The translations under genes were made by a program, and so were the position numbers. A DNA stretch of 64,000 nucleotides from UBA6623 sp965217195 (GTDB taxonomy: Bacteria; Acidobacteriota; Terriglobia; Bryobacterales; UBA6623): assembly GCA_965217195.1 (NCBI GenBank), contig CBDCHL010000001.1:310001-374000 (forward strand), given 5' to 3'. The notes beneath the pieces were generated by a model. That model ran no database searches and was not told the DNA's origin. It saw only the letters and a list, made by a program, of their open reading frames with translations. Positions 1 through 8,982 of this stretch are shown here, piece after piece. Positions within the stretch are counted from its first letter, which is position 1. Each line of letters starts with the position of its first letter.

Positions 1-464
1 GTTCCTCGGGCGTCGGGAAGTCGACGCTCGTGAACCGGCTGCTCGGCGAAGACCACATGGAAACCGCGGAGACACGGGATTCCGACCACAAAGGCCGTCA
101 CACCACGACACGACGGGAACTGCTTCCGACACCCCAAGGCTGGTTGCTGCTGGACATGCCGGGAATACGCGAGATCCAACCCTGGAGTTCGGCGGCCGCG
201 GTCGGCAATGCCTTTCCTGAGATTGTCGCGGCTGCGAAGTTGTGCCGCTTCCGGGATTGTCGCCACGAAGGCGAACCCGGGTGTGGGGTTGATGAAGGGA
301 TCGAAGAGGGCCGGATCGGTCACGAGCGGCTCATCGCCTACAACAAGCTCCAGCTTGAACAGGCGTTTCTCAAGAGAAAGGTGGACGAGCAAGCAGCGCT
401 GACAAACAAGCGACAAGAAAAGCGATTACACAAGATGATCCGCAATCTTCCGAAGAGACGGTGA
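1..464 (+). CDS. rsgA: Ribosome small-subunit-dependent GTPase RsgA, 3' part (cut by window start)
   Basis: RsgA is a circularly permuted GTPase that checks late 30S subunit maturation. The reading frame is open from the first bases, so the OB-fold and the start of the GTPase domain lie outside the window. Visible are the P-loop SSGVGKSTLVN encoded at the very edge, the G3 motif as DMPG (usually DTPG), and the C-terminal zinc knuckle CRFRDC-RH-x5-C. The end is a normal basic tail (KRQEKRLHKMIRNLPKRR). An internal GTG at 30 is not the start because the P-loop precedes it. Confidence 0.93.
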   Translation, partial: SSGVGKSTLVNRLLGEDHMETAETRDSDHKGRHTTTRRELLPTPQGWLLLDMPGIREIQPWSSAAAVGNAFPEIVAAAKLCRFRDCRHEGEPGCGVDEGIEEGRIGHERLIAYNKLQLEQAFLKRKVDEQAALTNKRQEKRLHKMIRNLPKRR

Positions 465-489
465 TCGCCCCCACGAGGAATCCAGTCTA

Positions 490-705
490 CTATAGTTGCT
501 TACGATTGAGGTGCCCCTGACTCCAGCATCGGAGGGCTACTCCGAGCGCAATGAAGAGGGCGCTGATGGTCAAGCCCAAAGGATTCGTGCCCGCAACCAC
601 AACAACGACCGCCGGCACAATGTACTGGCTCGTATTTCGTATTCTGCCGATTCGTTCGGCATAGTCTGGTGATGGCATATCAGGTGGATTATCGGTAAGA
701 AACAC
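490..705 (-). pseudogene. N-terminal remnant of an isoprenylcysteine methyltransferase-like membrane protein
   Basis: A 71-residue frame with two hydrophobic segments (VPAVVVVVAGTNPLGLT and ISALFIALGVALRCW) ends in LRCWSQGHLNRKQL. That ending resembles the LRxWAxGHLxKNxEL junction that precedes the methyltransferase core in bacterial ICMT/phospholipid methyltransferase-like proteins. The frame stops exactly there and no continuation was found in other frames, so the catalytic C-terminal half is missing. The start at 705 is GTG. Family assignment is from memory of the motif and is tentative. Confidence 0.4.
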
Positions 706-915
706 AATCGAAAAGGATACGCTATTCGGGAGGGCGGCGCCTACGAGGGTGAAATCGATTGGGCCGACAGACTTTGGATCATGAGCTCGGTCCCACTTTC
801 CAAGTTTCGGCGGAGATCGGGTGGGAGTCAGGTCTACGGAAGTGCCGCACTATCGCGCTACTTGCGCGACTCGGACATTGGACGCACGCCCGTCGCTCAC
901 GGTACAATCGGTTGC

Positions 916-2316
916 ATGTTCGGGGGTTTGTTTGCCCGTGTCGGGATTGCTGCGCTGCTGTTTGCTTGTGCCTCGGTACTGGCTGCCGAGAAGCCCGAGA
1001 AACCCGAAGACCGCCCGAACGTTCTTCTGATTACGGTCGACACGCTGCGGGCCGATCATCTTTCGAGCTACGGCTATCCTCTCAAGACCAGCCCGGCGAT
1101 TGACCGGCTTGCGGAGGAGGGTACTCGTTTTAGTTCAACGTACAGCGCCATTCCTCTTACGGGGCCCTCGCACATCTCGCTTTTCACGAGCCGTTTTCCG
1201 CAGGAACATGGTGCGCGAGTCAACGGCTATGCGGTGGTCGGGGATTCCAAATGGCTGTTCCTGCCGCAGATCTTGAGGAGGTTCGGATACTCCAACGCGG
1301 CTTTTGTCAGCGCTTGGCCGCTGACGTCGCGGCTCACCCACTTGGACCGATGGTTTGACGTCTACGACGAAGATCTCAAGCGCAAATATCAGTTCTTCAA
1401 CTCGAGCCGTTATGCCGAGGACGTCACGCCCTTGGCCGTGAGTTGGCTCGAAAACCGCCCCAAGGAGCCGTTTTTCTTGTGGCTTCACTACTTCGATCCG
1501 CACTCGCCTTACCACCCGCGGGAGGGGTTCAAAGAGCTGGAGCCGAGCGGGCATCCCGACAACCGTCCGGAGCCTGTCGACGAGGAGATGGCGGAGCGAA
1601 TTCGGAACTACGATTCCGAAATCGCCTATACGGACGCCCATATCGGGAATCTGCTCGCGAAGATCGACGAACTTGGGTTGCGGGATTCGACGCTGGTCGT
1701 GCTGACTTCCGACCATGGGGAAAGTCTCGGCGAGCACGGTTATGTGGGGCACGGACGGTCGCTGTCGCAGGGGATCGTCGCGATACCGCTGATCATGCGC
1801 TACCCGGGCGTCATCCCGGCCGGGCAAGTGATTGACGATAACGTTTCGCTGCTCGACATTACTCCGACGGTTCTCGGTTTCACCATCGGCGACCGGGACG
1901 AAAAGGAGCTGCCGACGGCTTTTGCCGGACGCAGCTTGGTCTCGGCGATGACGGCGGAAGAGCCTATTCCCAGCCGCCCGATTCGCTACGTTACCTTCGC
2001 GGGGAAGAAGGGTTGGATGCCGCGCTGGATCGCGAGTTTGTGGGTCAACGCCGATCGCACGCCGCTTCGGGTGGGGCAAATACTCGGCGATGAGAAAGCG
2101 GTTTGGAATCCGCGCGCCAAATCCCTTTCGCTCGTTGACGTGCGGAGTGACCCTTTTGAAGAGAACCCCACGGTGCTCGGCAAGAAAGATGCTCGTTATC
2201 ACGCCGAGGCGAAACCGCTGAGTCGCTGGTTCGACGGCACCGATCTTAGCGACGGCGAATCGCGCATGAGCGAGCGCGATGTCGAGGTCCTCAAGAGCCT
2301 CGGCTATATCCACTGA
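916..2316 (+). CDS. Secreted sulfatase-like hydrolase (alkaline phosphatase superfamily) without a formylglycine cysteine
   Basis: The ATG at 916 is preferred over an upstream ATG at 781 because it gives a clean signal peptide (LFARVGIAALLFACASVLAAE). The mature part starts with NVLLITVDTLRADHLSSYGY, the metal-binding N-terminus of type I sulfatases, and carries LTSDHGESLGEHGYVGHG near the middle. At the position of the usual C/S-x-P-S-R formylglycine motif the sequence reads PLTGPSHISLF. The nucleophile would be Thr and the Arg is His, as in the PSHASL group of sulfatase-like proteins. It may therefore act as a phosphatase or transferase rather than a sulfatase. The protein has 466 residues, and an FtsX permease follows after 60 bases. 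Confidence 0.88.
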   Translation: MFGGLFARVGIAALLFACASVLAAEKPEKPEDRPNVLLITVDTLRADHLSSYGYPLKTSPAIDRLAEEGTRFSSTYSAIPLTGPSHISLFTSRFPQEHGARVNGYAVVGDSKWLFLPQILRRFGYSNAAFVSAWPLTSRLTHLDRWFDVYDEDLKRKYQFFNSSRYAEDVTPLAVSWLENRPKEPFFLWLHYFDPHSPYHPREGFKELEPSGHPDNRPEPVDEEMAERIRNYDSEIAYTDAHIGNLLAKIDELGLRDSTLVVLTSDHGESLGEHGYVGHGRSLSQGIVAIPLIMRYPGVIPAGQVIDDNVSLLDITPTVLGFTIGDRDEKELPTAFAGRSLVSAMTAEEPIPSRPIRYVTFAGKKGWMPRWIASLWVNADRTPLRVGQILGDEKAVWNPRAKSLSLVDVRSDPFEENPTVLGKKDARYHAEAKPLSRWFDGTDLSDGESRMSERDVEVLKSLGYIH

Positions 2317-2376
2317 GCGGGTCAGCGAGCAACATCCAATGCCCGGCGGCCGGCGCGCCCGGAGACCTACCCTCTC

Positions 2377-3465
2377 TTGACCTACCGCATCGTATCGCGC
2401 AACCTCGCCCATCGGCCCATGCGGACGTTTCTGACGATCGCGGCCATCGGCGTCGAAGTCTGTTTGATCATGCTGATCTGGGGCACGGCCGAAGGTCTCG
2501 TGCAGGAATCGAACCGGCGTCGAGCCGGGGTCGGGGCGGATATCTTGATTCGCCCTTCGACGAGCTCGACGATCAGTCGGGGAGCCGACCTTTCGTCGGA
2601 ATTAGTGGACGAGGTCGAGGCGCTACCCGAGGTGGAGTTGGCGGTCGGTACCATCGCCCAGATGCAATCGGACACCATTACCGTCACCGGCGTTCGCATC
2701 GAGAAGTTCAGCCGGATGGCGGGCGGGCTGACCTATCTCGACGGCGGGCCGTTTGAAGACCCCTTCGATGCACTGGTAGACCAGACCTACGCCCAACACA
2801 TGGAACTGGCGGTCGGCGACACACTGCGGCTGATGAACCGCGATTTCCGTGTTACCGGCATTACGGAAACGGGCAAGCTTTCGCGTATTTTTATCCCGCT
2901 CGAGACGATGCAGGAGTTGACGGGTGATATCGGTAAGCTGAGTCAAATCTTCGTCAAGCTTCGCGATCCGGAAGAGACTCAGGCGATGATCGACCAGCTC
3001 AAGGAGCGGCTTCCGACGAACCCGATTTACTCGATGGAGGAGTTCATCACGCTCTTCGCCACCGAGACACGAGGGATGGCCGAGGAGTTTATCGCGGTGA
3101 TCGTCGGGATCGCGATTACGGTGGGCTTTATTGTGGTCTTACTGGCGATGTATACGGCCGTGCTCGATCGCACCCGGGAAGTGGGTATTCTGAAGGCTCT
3201 CGGTGCTTCTCCGTTCTATATTGTTCGGATCTTCTTACAAGAAGCCGTTGTGCTTACTGTGGCGGGGGTGCTGCTCGGCATTGCGTTGGCCTATGGGGCG
3301 CAGTCGGTCATTCACAACCGCTTTCCTCTGGTGGTGGTTCAATTCCTCGATAGCCACATCGGCTGGGCGGCGGTGATCTCGATTGTGGGCTCGATTCTGG
3401 GGACGGCTTACCCGGCGCGGCGGGCGGCGGGGTTGGATGCTATTGACGCGCTGGCTTACGAGTAG
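2377..3465 (+). CDS. FtsX/MacB-type ABC transporter permease
   Basis: A 362-residue protein with the MacB/FtsX layout: one membrane segment near the N-terminus (FLTIAAIGVEVCLIMLIWG), a periplasmic domain of about 190 residues, then three more segments. The region around TREVGILKALGASPFYIVRIFLQEAVVL is the conserved FtsX signature. The start is TTG at 2377 with GGAG about 10 bases upstream. No ABC ATPase or periplasmic adaptor lies beside it, so its partner must be encoded elsewhere. Such permeases work in lipoprotein or small-molecule export. Confidence 0.88.
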   Translation: MTYRIVSRNLAHRPMRTFLTIAAIGVEVCLIMLIWGTAEGLVQESNRRRAGVGADILIRPSTSSTISRGADLSSELVDEVEALPEVELAVGTIAQMQSDTITVTGVRIEKFSRMAGGLTYLDGGPFEDPFDALVDQTYAQHMELAVGDTLRLMNRDFRVTGITETGKLSRIFIPLETMQELTGDIGKLSQIFVKLRDPEETQAMIDQLKERLPTNPIYSMEEFITLFATETRGMAEEFIAVIVGIAITVGFIVVLLAMYTAVLDRTREVGILKALGASPFYIVRIFLQEAVVLTVAGVLLGIALAYGAQSVIHNRFPLVVVQFLDSHIGWAAVISIVGSILGTAYPARRAAGLDAIDALAYE

Positions 3466-3516
3466 GGCGGAGCTTGAGTAAGTCGACGTAAGCTCATCGG
3501 GGCGAGTCGAGCAGTT

Positions 3517-3984
3517 ATGGATACGGAAGAGAAAGACTACGAGGCTTTCAAGGCGTACGGCCAACTCTGGTCCCGCGAGAATCCAATCAAAACCAACAAG
3601 CTTCAAGTCTTGCTGGTCGTGAACGGCCTTCTGGTTTCCGCTCTGCAGGTTGGTGGCGGAGGATTAGAAACCAAGAACTGGCCTCTGTTCTTGGCCGGAG
3701 GGGTGTTTTGTTTGATCTGGGTCATGTCGATAGGACGGACAAGTTTGTTCCAGAAGAATTGGCAGACAAAAGCAAGGGCGATTGCTTCGAAGGAGCAGTA
3801 TAAGGACGATCCGAGGTTCCAGATACTGGATACCGCGATGGTAGAGAAGCAGGCTCCCCGATGGCTTCGGTTCCTTGGCTCCGTGTCGTCGAAGTACTAC
3901 TTGCTTGGCGCGCCGTTGTTGTTTTCGGTCTCGTGGTTGATCTGCCTGATCTACGTGCTGTCGGGCGGCAACGAACAACCGTAG
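3517..3984 (+). CDS. Small membrane protein of unknown function
   Basis: A 155-residue protein with a soluble N-terminal stretch, two closely spaced hydrophobic segments (residues about 28-45 and 55-72), a charged loop and a third segment near the C-terminus (YYLLGAPLLFSVSWLICLIYVL). The topology and the ENPIKTNKLQVLLVVNGLLVSALQ stretch resemble small RipA-like octameric membrane proteins, but I cannot name a family with confidence. It starts about 50 bases after the permease gene on the same strand and could be co-transcribed. Confidence 0.6.
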   Translation: MDTEEKDYEAFKAYGQLWSRENPIKTNKLQVLLVVNGLLVSALQVGGGGLETKNWPLFLAGGVFCLIWVMSIGRTSLFQKNWQTKARAIASKEQYKDDPRFQILDTAMVEKQAPRWLRFLGSVSSKYYLLGAPLLFSVSWLICLIYVLSGGNEQP

Positions 3985-4020
3985 GCCGGACCACACACCC
4001 GACCCTTGCCCCAGCCGTGT

Positions 4021-4192
4021 TCAATCGCGGGGCGACTCAAGACACTCCTGAAGGAGATCGTTTCCCCGGGTGGCCTCGTCCAGGTCGCAAACGGCGGCAA
4101 CCCGTGCGTCCGGGTGGGCGGCGTAACTCTTCGCATGGGGGGTCGCTACGAGGCCTAGACCGACGACTCCGACATGCGCTCTCGACTCGCTT
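4021..4192 (-). pseudogene. N-terminal remnant of a Gfo/Idh/MocA-family oxidoreductase
   Basis: Just downstream of the sugar-binding gene on the same strand, a short frame reads HVGVVGLGLVATPHAKSY followed by AAHPDARVAAVCDLDEATR. This is the Rossmann-fold start of Gfo/Idh/MocA dehydrogenases, with GxGxxA/T in place and the acidic residue after the second strand. After about 35 residues the similarity ends and the frame runs into CLESPRD and a stop. Catalytic domains are missing. It lies about 9 codons after the stop of the neighbouring gene, which suggests a former sugar or inositol utilisation operon. Confidence 0.55.
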
Positions 4193-4200
4193 CGCCGCGT

Positions 4201-5175
4201 CTACTTTAGGTAACGCTCTAGGTTGGGATGGAGGAATTCGTGGATTTCCGGGTCGGCGAGATCGGCCGCGCTGATCACCTGAACAGGGGTGTCAATTCGT
4301 TTCGGAGGTGTCTTCCCATTAAGGTACGAAACCATCGTTTGGACGGCCACAAAACCAATACGAAATGGGTCCTGAACCACGACGGCATCGATCACGCCGT
4401 CTTCGAGGTCCTGTTCAATCGTGTCGCTGTAATCGAACCCGACGAGCCGCACCTTGCCGGATAGTTTCCGTCCTCGGACCGCCCGCGCCGGCCCGACCGT
4501 GGCCGGTTCCGTGGATCCAAAAATTCCGTCGAGATCGGGGTGGGCTGTGAGAAAGTTTTCCGCGATCTTGAGGGACCTGGCATGGTCGGCCATACAGTAG
4601 TCTTCGGCAACGATTTCAATCTGGGGGAATTCCTTCGCGAGCGTGTCCTCAAAGCCCTCTTCTCTCAAGTTCGTCGAGTGGCTCCCCGGGACCATGCGCA
4701 TTATGGCGACTTGCCCGGAGCCGTCGAGCAACTCACCCATTCGCCGCGCGCCGAGAACCCCGCCTTCATAGTTGTCAGTCGCCACAAACGAGACATAGTT
4801 ATCGGAATTGATTCCTGAATCGAAAACGACGACCGGAATTCCGGAAGCCTGTGCCCGATCGACCACGGAGATCAGCGCCGTCGCATCGGTCGGAGCGACG
4901 ATGATGCCGTCGACTCGTGAGTTGATCATCGACTCTACAATCGTGATCTGACGGGCGTACTCCGTCTCGGTCGCCGGACCTTGCCAAAGCACTTCGACGT
5001 CGGCCTCCAGACCGCCGGCTAGAGCGCCGGCATGCACGCTCTGCCAAAACACGAGCCCAGTGGCTTTGGGGACTACCCCGATGCGCTTTCTCACTGCGCG
5101 CTCACAGCTGCTGAGCGCGACGAGGCCGAACAAGAAGACAGCGTCTCGCCTTGGGATGGTAGGGCTTGCTGACAC
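4201..5175 (-). CDS. Sugar ABC transporter substrate-binding lipoprotein (RbsB-like, Peripla_BP_4)
   Basis: This is a type I periplasmic sugar-binding protein. The mature part starts IGVVPKATGLVFWQSVHAGA, then has the core MINSRVDGIIVAPTDATALI (helix and beta strand), and later GIFGSTEPATVGPARAV and VRLVGFDYSDTIEQDL. The N-terminus has a lipobox (VALSSC) after RRDAVFLFGL. I chose GTG at 5175 because AGAGGG lies about 5 bases upstream and the signal peptide then starts cleanly; GTG at 5238 is the alternative. No permease or ATPase genes are present. Remnants of an oxidoreductase and a sulfatase flank it, so the transport operon has probably been lost. Confidence 0.85.
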   Translation of the reverse strand: MSASPTIPRRDAVFLFGLVALSSCERAVRKRIGVVPKATGLVFWQSVHAGALAGGLEADVEVLWQGPATETEYARQITIVESMINSRVDGIIVAPTDATALISVVDRAQASGIPVVVFDSGINSDNYVSFVATDNYEGGVLGARRMGELLDGSGQVAIMRMVPGSHSTNLREEGFEDTLAKEFPQIEIVAEDYCMADHARSLKIAENFLTAHPDLDGIFGSTEPATVGPARAVRGRKLSGKVRLVGFDYSDTIEQDLEDGVIDAVVVQDPFRIGFVAVQTMVSYLNGKTPPKRIDTPVQVISAADLADPEIHEFLHPNLERYLK

Positions 5176-5242
5176 GGCGCCCTCTAGCTTTGTTCTTCCA
5201 CGGGCGACAGCCGGATACCGCCGCGCCGGCTTCTCCACTCAA

Positions 5243-5395
5243 TCACGCCGGCGCGATCTGCCCAAGCTTGCTGCACTTGGCCAACTCCTCGACTCTCCGC
5301 GGCGTTTCGGCAGCCACGTCATGCATTTCAGTGCGGTCGGCATCGATGTCATAGAGCTGCCGGCGGGCACTCTTGTCATCCTCATATCCCTGCTC
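5243..5395 (-). pseudogene. C-terminal remnant of an arylsulfatase
   Basis: The minus strand reads RRQLYDIDADRTEMHDVAAE then TPRRVEELAK and a stop at 5243. This matches the typical sulfatase C-terminus (xLYDxxADRTExxDLAxExPExVxELxx). Nothing upstream in this frame looks like the rest of a sulfatase, so only the tail survives. It sits directly upstream of the sugar-binding protein gene on the same strand. Confidence 0.55.
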
Positions 5396-5663
5396 CTCTC
5401 GTCTGTGACTCCCCGTAACTTGTTGATTCTAGGCCAAGACAGACAGTGGCTGCGAGATTCCCCGCGGCCTAAGGGCCGGCCCGAGTCGCACCCGGTTCAA
5501 TCCGGCACTGCCGGCGGCCCCGCTCGCCTCTGTCTCTCTGCATCCTTGCGTGATCAGCTCCAGCCTGAAGGAATTGTACCGCTTCAGATACATGGCGGTA
5601 ACAAGCCCCCAACCCCGTTCAAGCGCGGCACGACCCAAGACACTTCTTCAGAGAGGAGGCTGG
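5396..5663. other. Intergenic DNA with a short decayed repeat
   Basis: No gene was recognised here. Bases 5608-5640 repeat, with changes, a segment at about 4018-4051. Both read as TTCAAxCGCGGxxCGACyCAAGACACT on the plus strand. On the minus strand both encode a short tail with CLxSxR before a stop. It may be a remnant of a dispersed sequence. Confidence 0.35.
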
Positions 5664-5756
5664 ATGCCAACGGGAATCGAAGTGGAGCTGCTGCTCTTGC
5701 TGCTGATCCAGACACTCGGAATGAGTATCTTCGCCACCTGGAATGCTGCCCGTAGC
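5664..5756 (+). pseudogene. Truncated copy of a small inner-membrane protein (MPTGIEVE family)
   Basis: The ATG at 5664 has AGGAGG four bases upstream and opens with MPTGIEVELLLLLLIQTLGM, a leucine-rich membrane segment. A second copy at 47275 encodes the same first 24 residues, and all four base differences between the copies are synonymous. This indicates a real, selected protein family. Here similarity stops after SIFA and the frame continues into ATWNAARSDGCLREP and unrelated sequence, so this copy appears broken. Confidence 0.5.
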
Positions 5757-5821
5757 GACGGTTGCCTGCGAGAACCGGGACCTGTCGGAAGTAAGCACGG
5801 GATAGCACCGGTTGGCCGATA

Positions 5822-6949
5822 TCATTGTGTCGCGCAGTGGTCGTCCATCGGGTTGGCGCCGGCGAATAACAGGTATGCGTCTACTTCGAACGCAGTCATG
5901 TCCTGACTCGGTAGAGTGAGCCGCTGCCGGGCCCTATCGACGTAGAACCATTTCGCGTCTGGAGCCGCCGCCAAGACCTGGTCAAGAGTCTCTCCGCCTG
6001 CTAGGTGGCCGTCCTTTGGCGTCCAGAACACCTCACCTTCGCGGCTGCGCCAGCTCCAGCGGCCGGAAAGCGGAACGGTCATGAGCGAGAAGACCTTCGC
6101 GCCGGCGTCAACCAGGCGAAGAGCTAGGGGCGAGAACTCGTGGTTTCTCTCCGCGCCTCCGTCTTTCCGTCGAGATTTGGACACATGGTCCGAACCGTAC
6201 AGGGCGAGAACAGCCCGGCCGTTCCGGCTATGCACCAACTCAAGTATGTTGCCGGCGATCGCTTGTTCTCGGTCGTCAAGGTACGGACTTCCCTTGAACT
6301 TATGCGTTGTGCCCACCTCCAAACCCTGCTGATATGCGCCTATGGAATGTCCGATCGTGCGCAGCTCACCAAGTTGCTGCGGGCCCGTAGCCAACCGTTT
6401 CAGGGCAGCGACCGTCTCTAGTCCGTGCTCCTTGAGCTCGGCCTCAGAAGGAACGCGCACCGCAGCGGCGTCTGGAATTTGCTCTTGGACGGCCAGCAAA
6501 TGCTGCCGGATTGCTGTCGCAGGAGAATCGATATCGACGAGATGTACACGGACGAGTTCGTCGCCCTTTCCTTCATTGAAGAACCGCAGCGCCCGAAGAA
6601 TACCTGCTCGGAGGCATAGCGTCTGCGGTAGAACACTCGATCTGCCCTCGACATAGGCCCGTGCGGCCGGTTGGTAAACGGCGTCCTCTTCGATTGCTAC
6701 GTCTCGAAGGCCGGACTCCGAGTAGAGCCTCGCGAGGTACCCGACAAGAATCTCTGCGTTCTCTTTCACGCCGTGCAACTCGCCGACGAGATACACTTCG
6801 TACCCTGATACTGGTAGCGGGAGAGCGCTCACGTCACGTCCCGCCTGGACTCCACGACGCAACTCCTGTCCCTGGACAAACGCCGCGCAGGCGAACAGAA
6901 ACACGAGACAGCCGCCAAGCCGCCATTCCTTCCGAAGTCCTCTTATCAT
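5822..6949 (-). CDS. Secreted Tiki/TraB/ChaN-like protein
   Basis: A 375-residue protein with a signal peptide (RLGGCLVFLFACAAFVQGQ). The mature part has YEVYLVGELHGVKENAEI, matching the first GELH/GExH motif of the haem-binding-uptake Tiki superfamily (ChaN, TraB, erythromycin-esterase-like). Later it has VAIEEDAVYQPAARAYVEG and, near residue 255, AVLALYGSDHVSKS, which fits the second conserved histidine region. Substrate is unknown; relatives are proposed metal-dependent proteases or haem-binding proteins. The gene stands alone, divergent from the small truncated protein to the left. Confidence 0.65.
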   Translation of the reverse strand: MIRGLRKEWRLGGCLVFLFACAAFVQGQELRRGVQAGRDVSALPLPVSGYEVYLVGELHGVKENAEILVGYLARLYSESGLRDVAIEEDAVYQPAARAYVEGRSSVLPQTLCLRAGILRALRFFNEGKGDELVRVHLVDIDSPATAIRQHLLAVQEQIPDAAAVRVPSEAELKEHGLETVAALKRLATGPQQLGELRTIGHSIGAYQQGLEVGTTHKFKGSPYLDDREQAIAGNILELVHSRNGRAVLALYGSDHVSKSRRKDGGAERNHEFSPLALRLVDAGAKVFSLMTVPLSGRWSWRSREGEVFWTPKDGHLAGGETLDQVLAAAPDAKWFYVDRARQRLTLPSQDMTAFEVDAYLLFAGANPMDDHCATQ

Positions 6950-7282
6950 TTGGGGCTCCGCACACTATCCATGTCCGTCTTCAAGAAGGTGCGGTCTCAG
7001 AATAGTCCTTTGGGCGCTGAGCTGTTGTTAGTCCGGCGCGCGTTTAGATCCGATAACAACATTTCCTCGGCCAACCCCGTCATCACCGGGATCGAGACCC
7101 TATCCACATCCGGGCGACCAAGCCCGACTCCCATTGCAGGCTACTTCCGGCTTGGGGGGGGGATTGTAGGAAGTGAGTTTCGGGGCAGGTAGATCCCGTG
7201 TAACGGCGAGCTGTTGATCCAGGCCGCCGGCTCAACGGTAGCCGGCTAGCGCAAATCTATCCGGTTTCTTTCCTGCCGAGAC
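6950..7282. other. Intergenic region, no gene seen
   Basis: About 330 bases between two minus-strand genes. No credible coding frame, RNA gene or clear terminator was seen. It should hold the promoter of the Tiki-like gene and the 3' end of the sialidase transcript is on the other side. A run of eight G lies near 7155. Confidence 0.4.
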
Positions 7283-8443
7283 TCAGCGGCTGCCACTCAT
7301 CGCCGCAAGCTTGTCCTTGCCGTTGGTCAGCCATTCCAGGTTGAATCGTGCGAAGGTGATTTTTTCGTAGGGACCCTCGTCACCCCGCTCGTACAGGCAA
7401 CCAATCGTCAGATCCTGCAGAACGGTAAGAGACGAGTAGGCCGACGGCCCGGCGTAAAGCTGTTTGCTGACCGGCCAGGTCTTGCCCTCGTCGTAGCTGA
7501 GGTGCGCGGTCATCTTGTGGCGCTCGGTGCTCGCCGGATTCAGGAAGACCAGCCGGCTCTTGGGATAGTGCAGGCCGTCGGTATGGACGATCAAGCTGCC
7601 TTGGCAGCGCGGCTCGATGAGGGCGGGATCTTCGGTCATTTCCGACCAGCTCATCCCACCGTCGTTGCTGCGAGCGATCTTGCGGTTGTTTCCGGTCACG
7701 CCTCTCATGTTGAGCAGCAGAGAGCCGTCATCGAGCTCTACTACTTGACTTTCGTTGGTACTCCACGCCCCTTGCGCTTCACCACCGATCCGCCAGGTTT
7801 TCCCGTGGTCATCGCTGTAGCTCACAAACGATGCCGAAGGCCCGTCGCCCGCCGTGTAATACCGAGGGATAATCAGACGACCGGCCCGCGTTTGAATCCC
7901 TGTCCCAGGGCCGGGTGAGCCGGCGCTCCACTCAGGTTTCTTAACCATCGCCGTGATGTCGATGGGCTCAGACCAAGTCTCACCGTCATCGTCGCTCTTG
8001 ACTGCCTGGTACGTGAAAGTGTCCCCGGAGAGCCCGGGCTTGGCGTTCGCACTACCGATCCCCTTGGGACTGTAAACCGAGAGCACCCAGATCGTCCCCG
8101 TTTGGCGATCGACCACGCCACAGGAGTCCGCAACCGCCCCCTCTCCGGCGTCTACGAGCACCTGAAGCGGCCCCCAAGTCTTGCCGCCGTCGACGCTCCT
8201 TTTAAGAGCCAGATCGATGTTGTTGGGCGGATCTCCCTCTTTTTCCACCCGGGCATCGCAAAACGCCAAGAGTGTGCCCTCGTTTGACGTCAGGAGCACG
8301 GGGATGCGATATTCGAAAACTCCATCTTGACCGCCGACGAAAACGTCAGTCTGCTCGAAGATAGGCTCGTTTTCGCTGACCGTCTCTACCTTGTTGCACA
8401 TAAGGCACGTCACCGCCGCAGCAACCAGCATTATTCTTCGCAT
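7283..8443 (-). CDS. Exo-alpha-sialidase-like BNR-repeat lipoprotein
   Basis: A 386-residue six-bladed propeller enzyme of the sialidase fold. The N-terminus carries a signal with a possible lipobox (TCLMC). The conserved YRIP motif, which holds the first catalytic arginine, is at about residue 46. At least five Asp-boxes are visible: SVDGGKTW, SDDDGETW, SDDHGKTW, SNDGGMSW and SYDEGKTW. IEPRCQGSLI supplies the region of the second arginine. AGGAGA lies 8 bases before the ATG. It probably releases sialic acid or related sugars outside the cell. No sialic acid catabolism genes are nearby, so a role on another glycan is possible. Confidence 0.87.
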   Translation of the reverse strand: MRRIMLVAAAVTCLMCNKVETVSENEPIFEQTDVFVGGQDGVFEYRIPVLLTSNEGTLLAFCDARVEKEGDPPNNIDLALKRSVDGGKTWGPLQVLVDAGEGAVADSCGVVDRQTGTIWVLSVYSPKGIGSANAKPGLSGDTFTYQAVKSDDDGETWSEPIDITAMVKKPEWSAGSPGPGTGIQTRAGRLIIPRYYTAGDGPSASFVSYSDDHGKTWRIGGEAQGAWSTNESQVVELDDGSLLLNMRGVTGNNRKIARSNDGGMSWSEMTEDPALIEPRCQGSLIVHTDGLHYPKSRLVFLNPASTERHKMTAHLSYDEGKTWPVSKQLYAGPSAYSSLTVLQDLTIGCLYERGDEGPYEKITFARFNLEWLTNGKDKLAAMSGSR

Positions 8444-8982
8444 TGAGTCATTCTCCTAATTAAGGCTTGTAGACACCATCTGCGTCTCAAGGCCGGAGTC
8501 CACGGTGAGAGAGGATCTTTTCAATGATTCTCGCACTGGGCAATGGACGATACCATATTTCGCCTAACGATTCTCGCTCATGGTCGATCCAGCAATTCAC
8601 GCGCGGGGCTTGCTTTCTACTAGTCGTAGCGTGCGGGCCGGCTAGTCACTTTCATGGCCGCCCGAACCCCGAATCGCCCGAACCGCCCCCGTCGCCGAAC
8701 CGCCCCCGGGGATGTCGCCACGAGTGGCGACACGGCACGCTGAGAGCGTGCGCCACGTCGGGTTTCGATTGAGCTTTGTCGCACTTTGGGCTCGGTGGGT
8801 TGGGGTGGTTGGCGGAGGGTTGGGTTTTCACGGGCCGGCGGTCGAGGTTGGTTTTGGTTTTGCTTGGTAGTGGTCCTTTCTTTTGGAGTCGCCGAGGCTT
8901 GGCGGCTTAGCGGCTTGGGATTGAGGCCAGGCCTGCTTCTACTTTGCGCCTGATACGCTCGTCGGGCGGGTCCGGGAACTCC
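8444..8982. other. Intergenic region with a REP-like double hairpin
   Basis: No gene was recognised. It contains the repeat at 8711-8762, preceded by a run of CCCGAAxCGCC-type repeats at about 8660-8705, and a GT-rich stretch at 8780-8900. Confidence 0.5.
8711..8762 (+). repeat. REP-like double-hairpin repeat, copy 1
   Basis: Two adjacent palindromes: TGTCGCCA-cgag-TGGCGACA, then GCACGCT-gag-AGCGTGC, followed by GCCACGTCG. Related copies are at 10338, 17186, 32949, 35736 and 36721. Confidence 0.85.

Noticed and set aside
1135..2412. 425-residue open frame on the minus strand
   Set aside because: It is antisense to the sulfatase-like gene, Arg-rich and without family features; GC-rich codon structure creates such long mirror frames.
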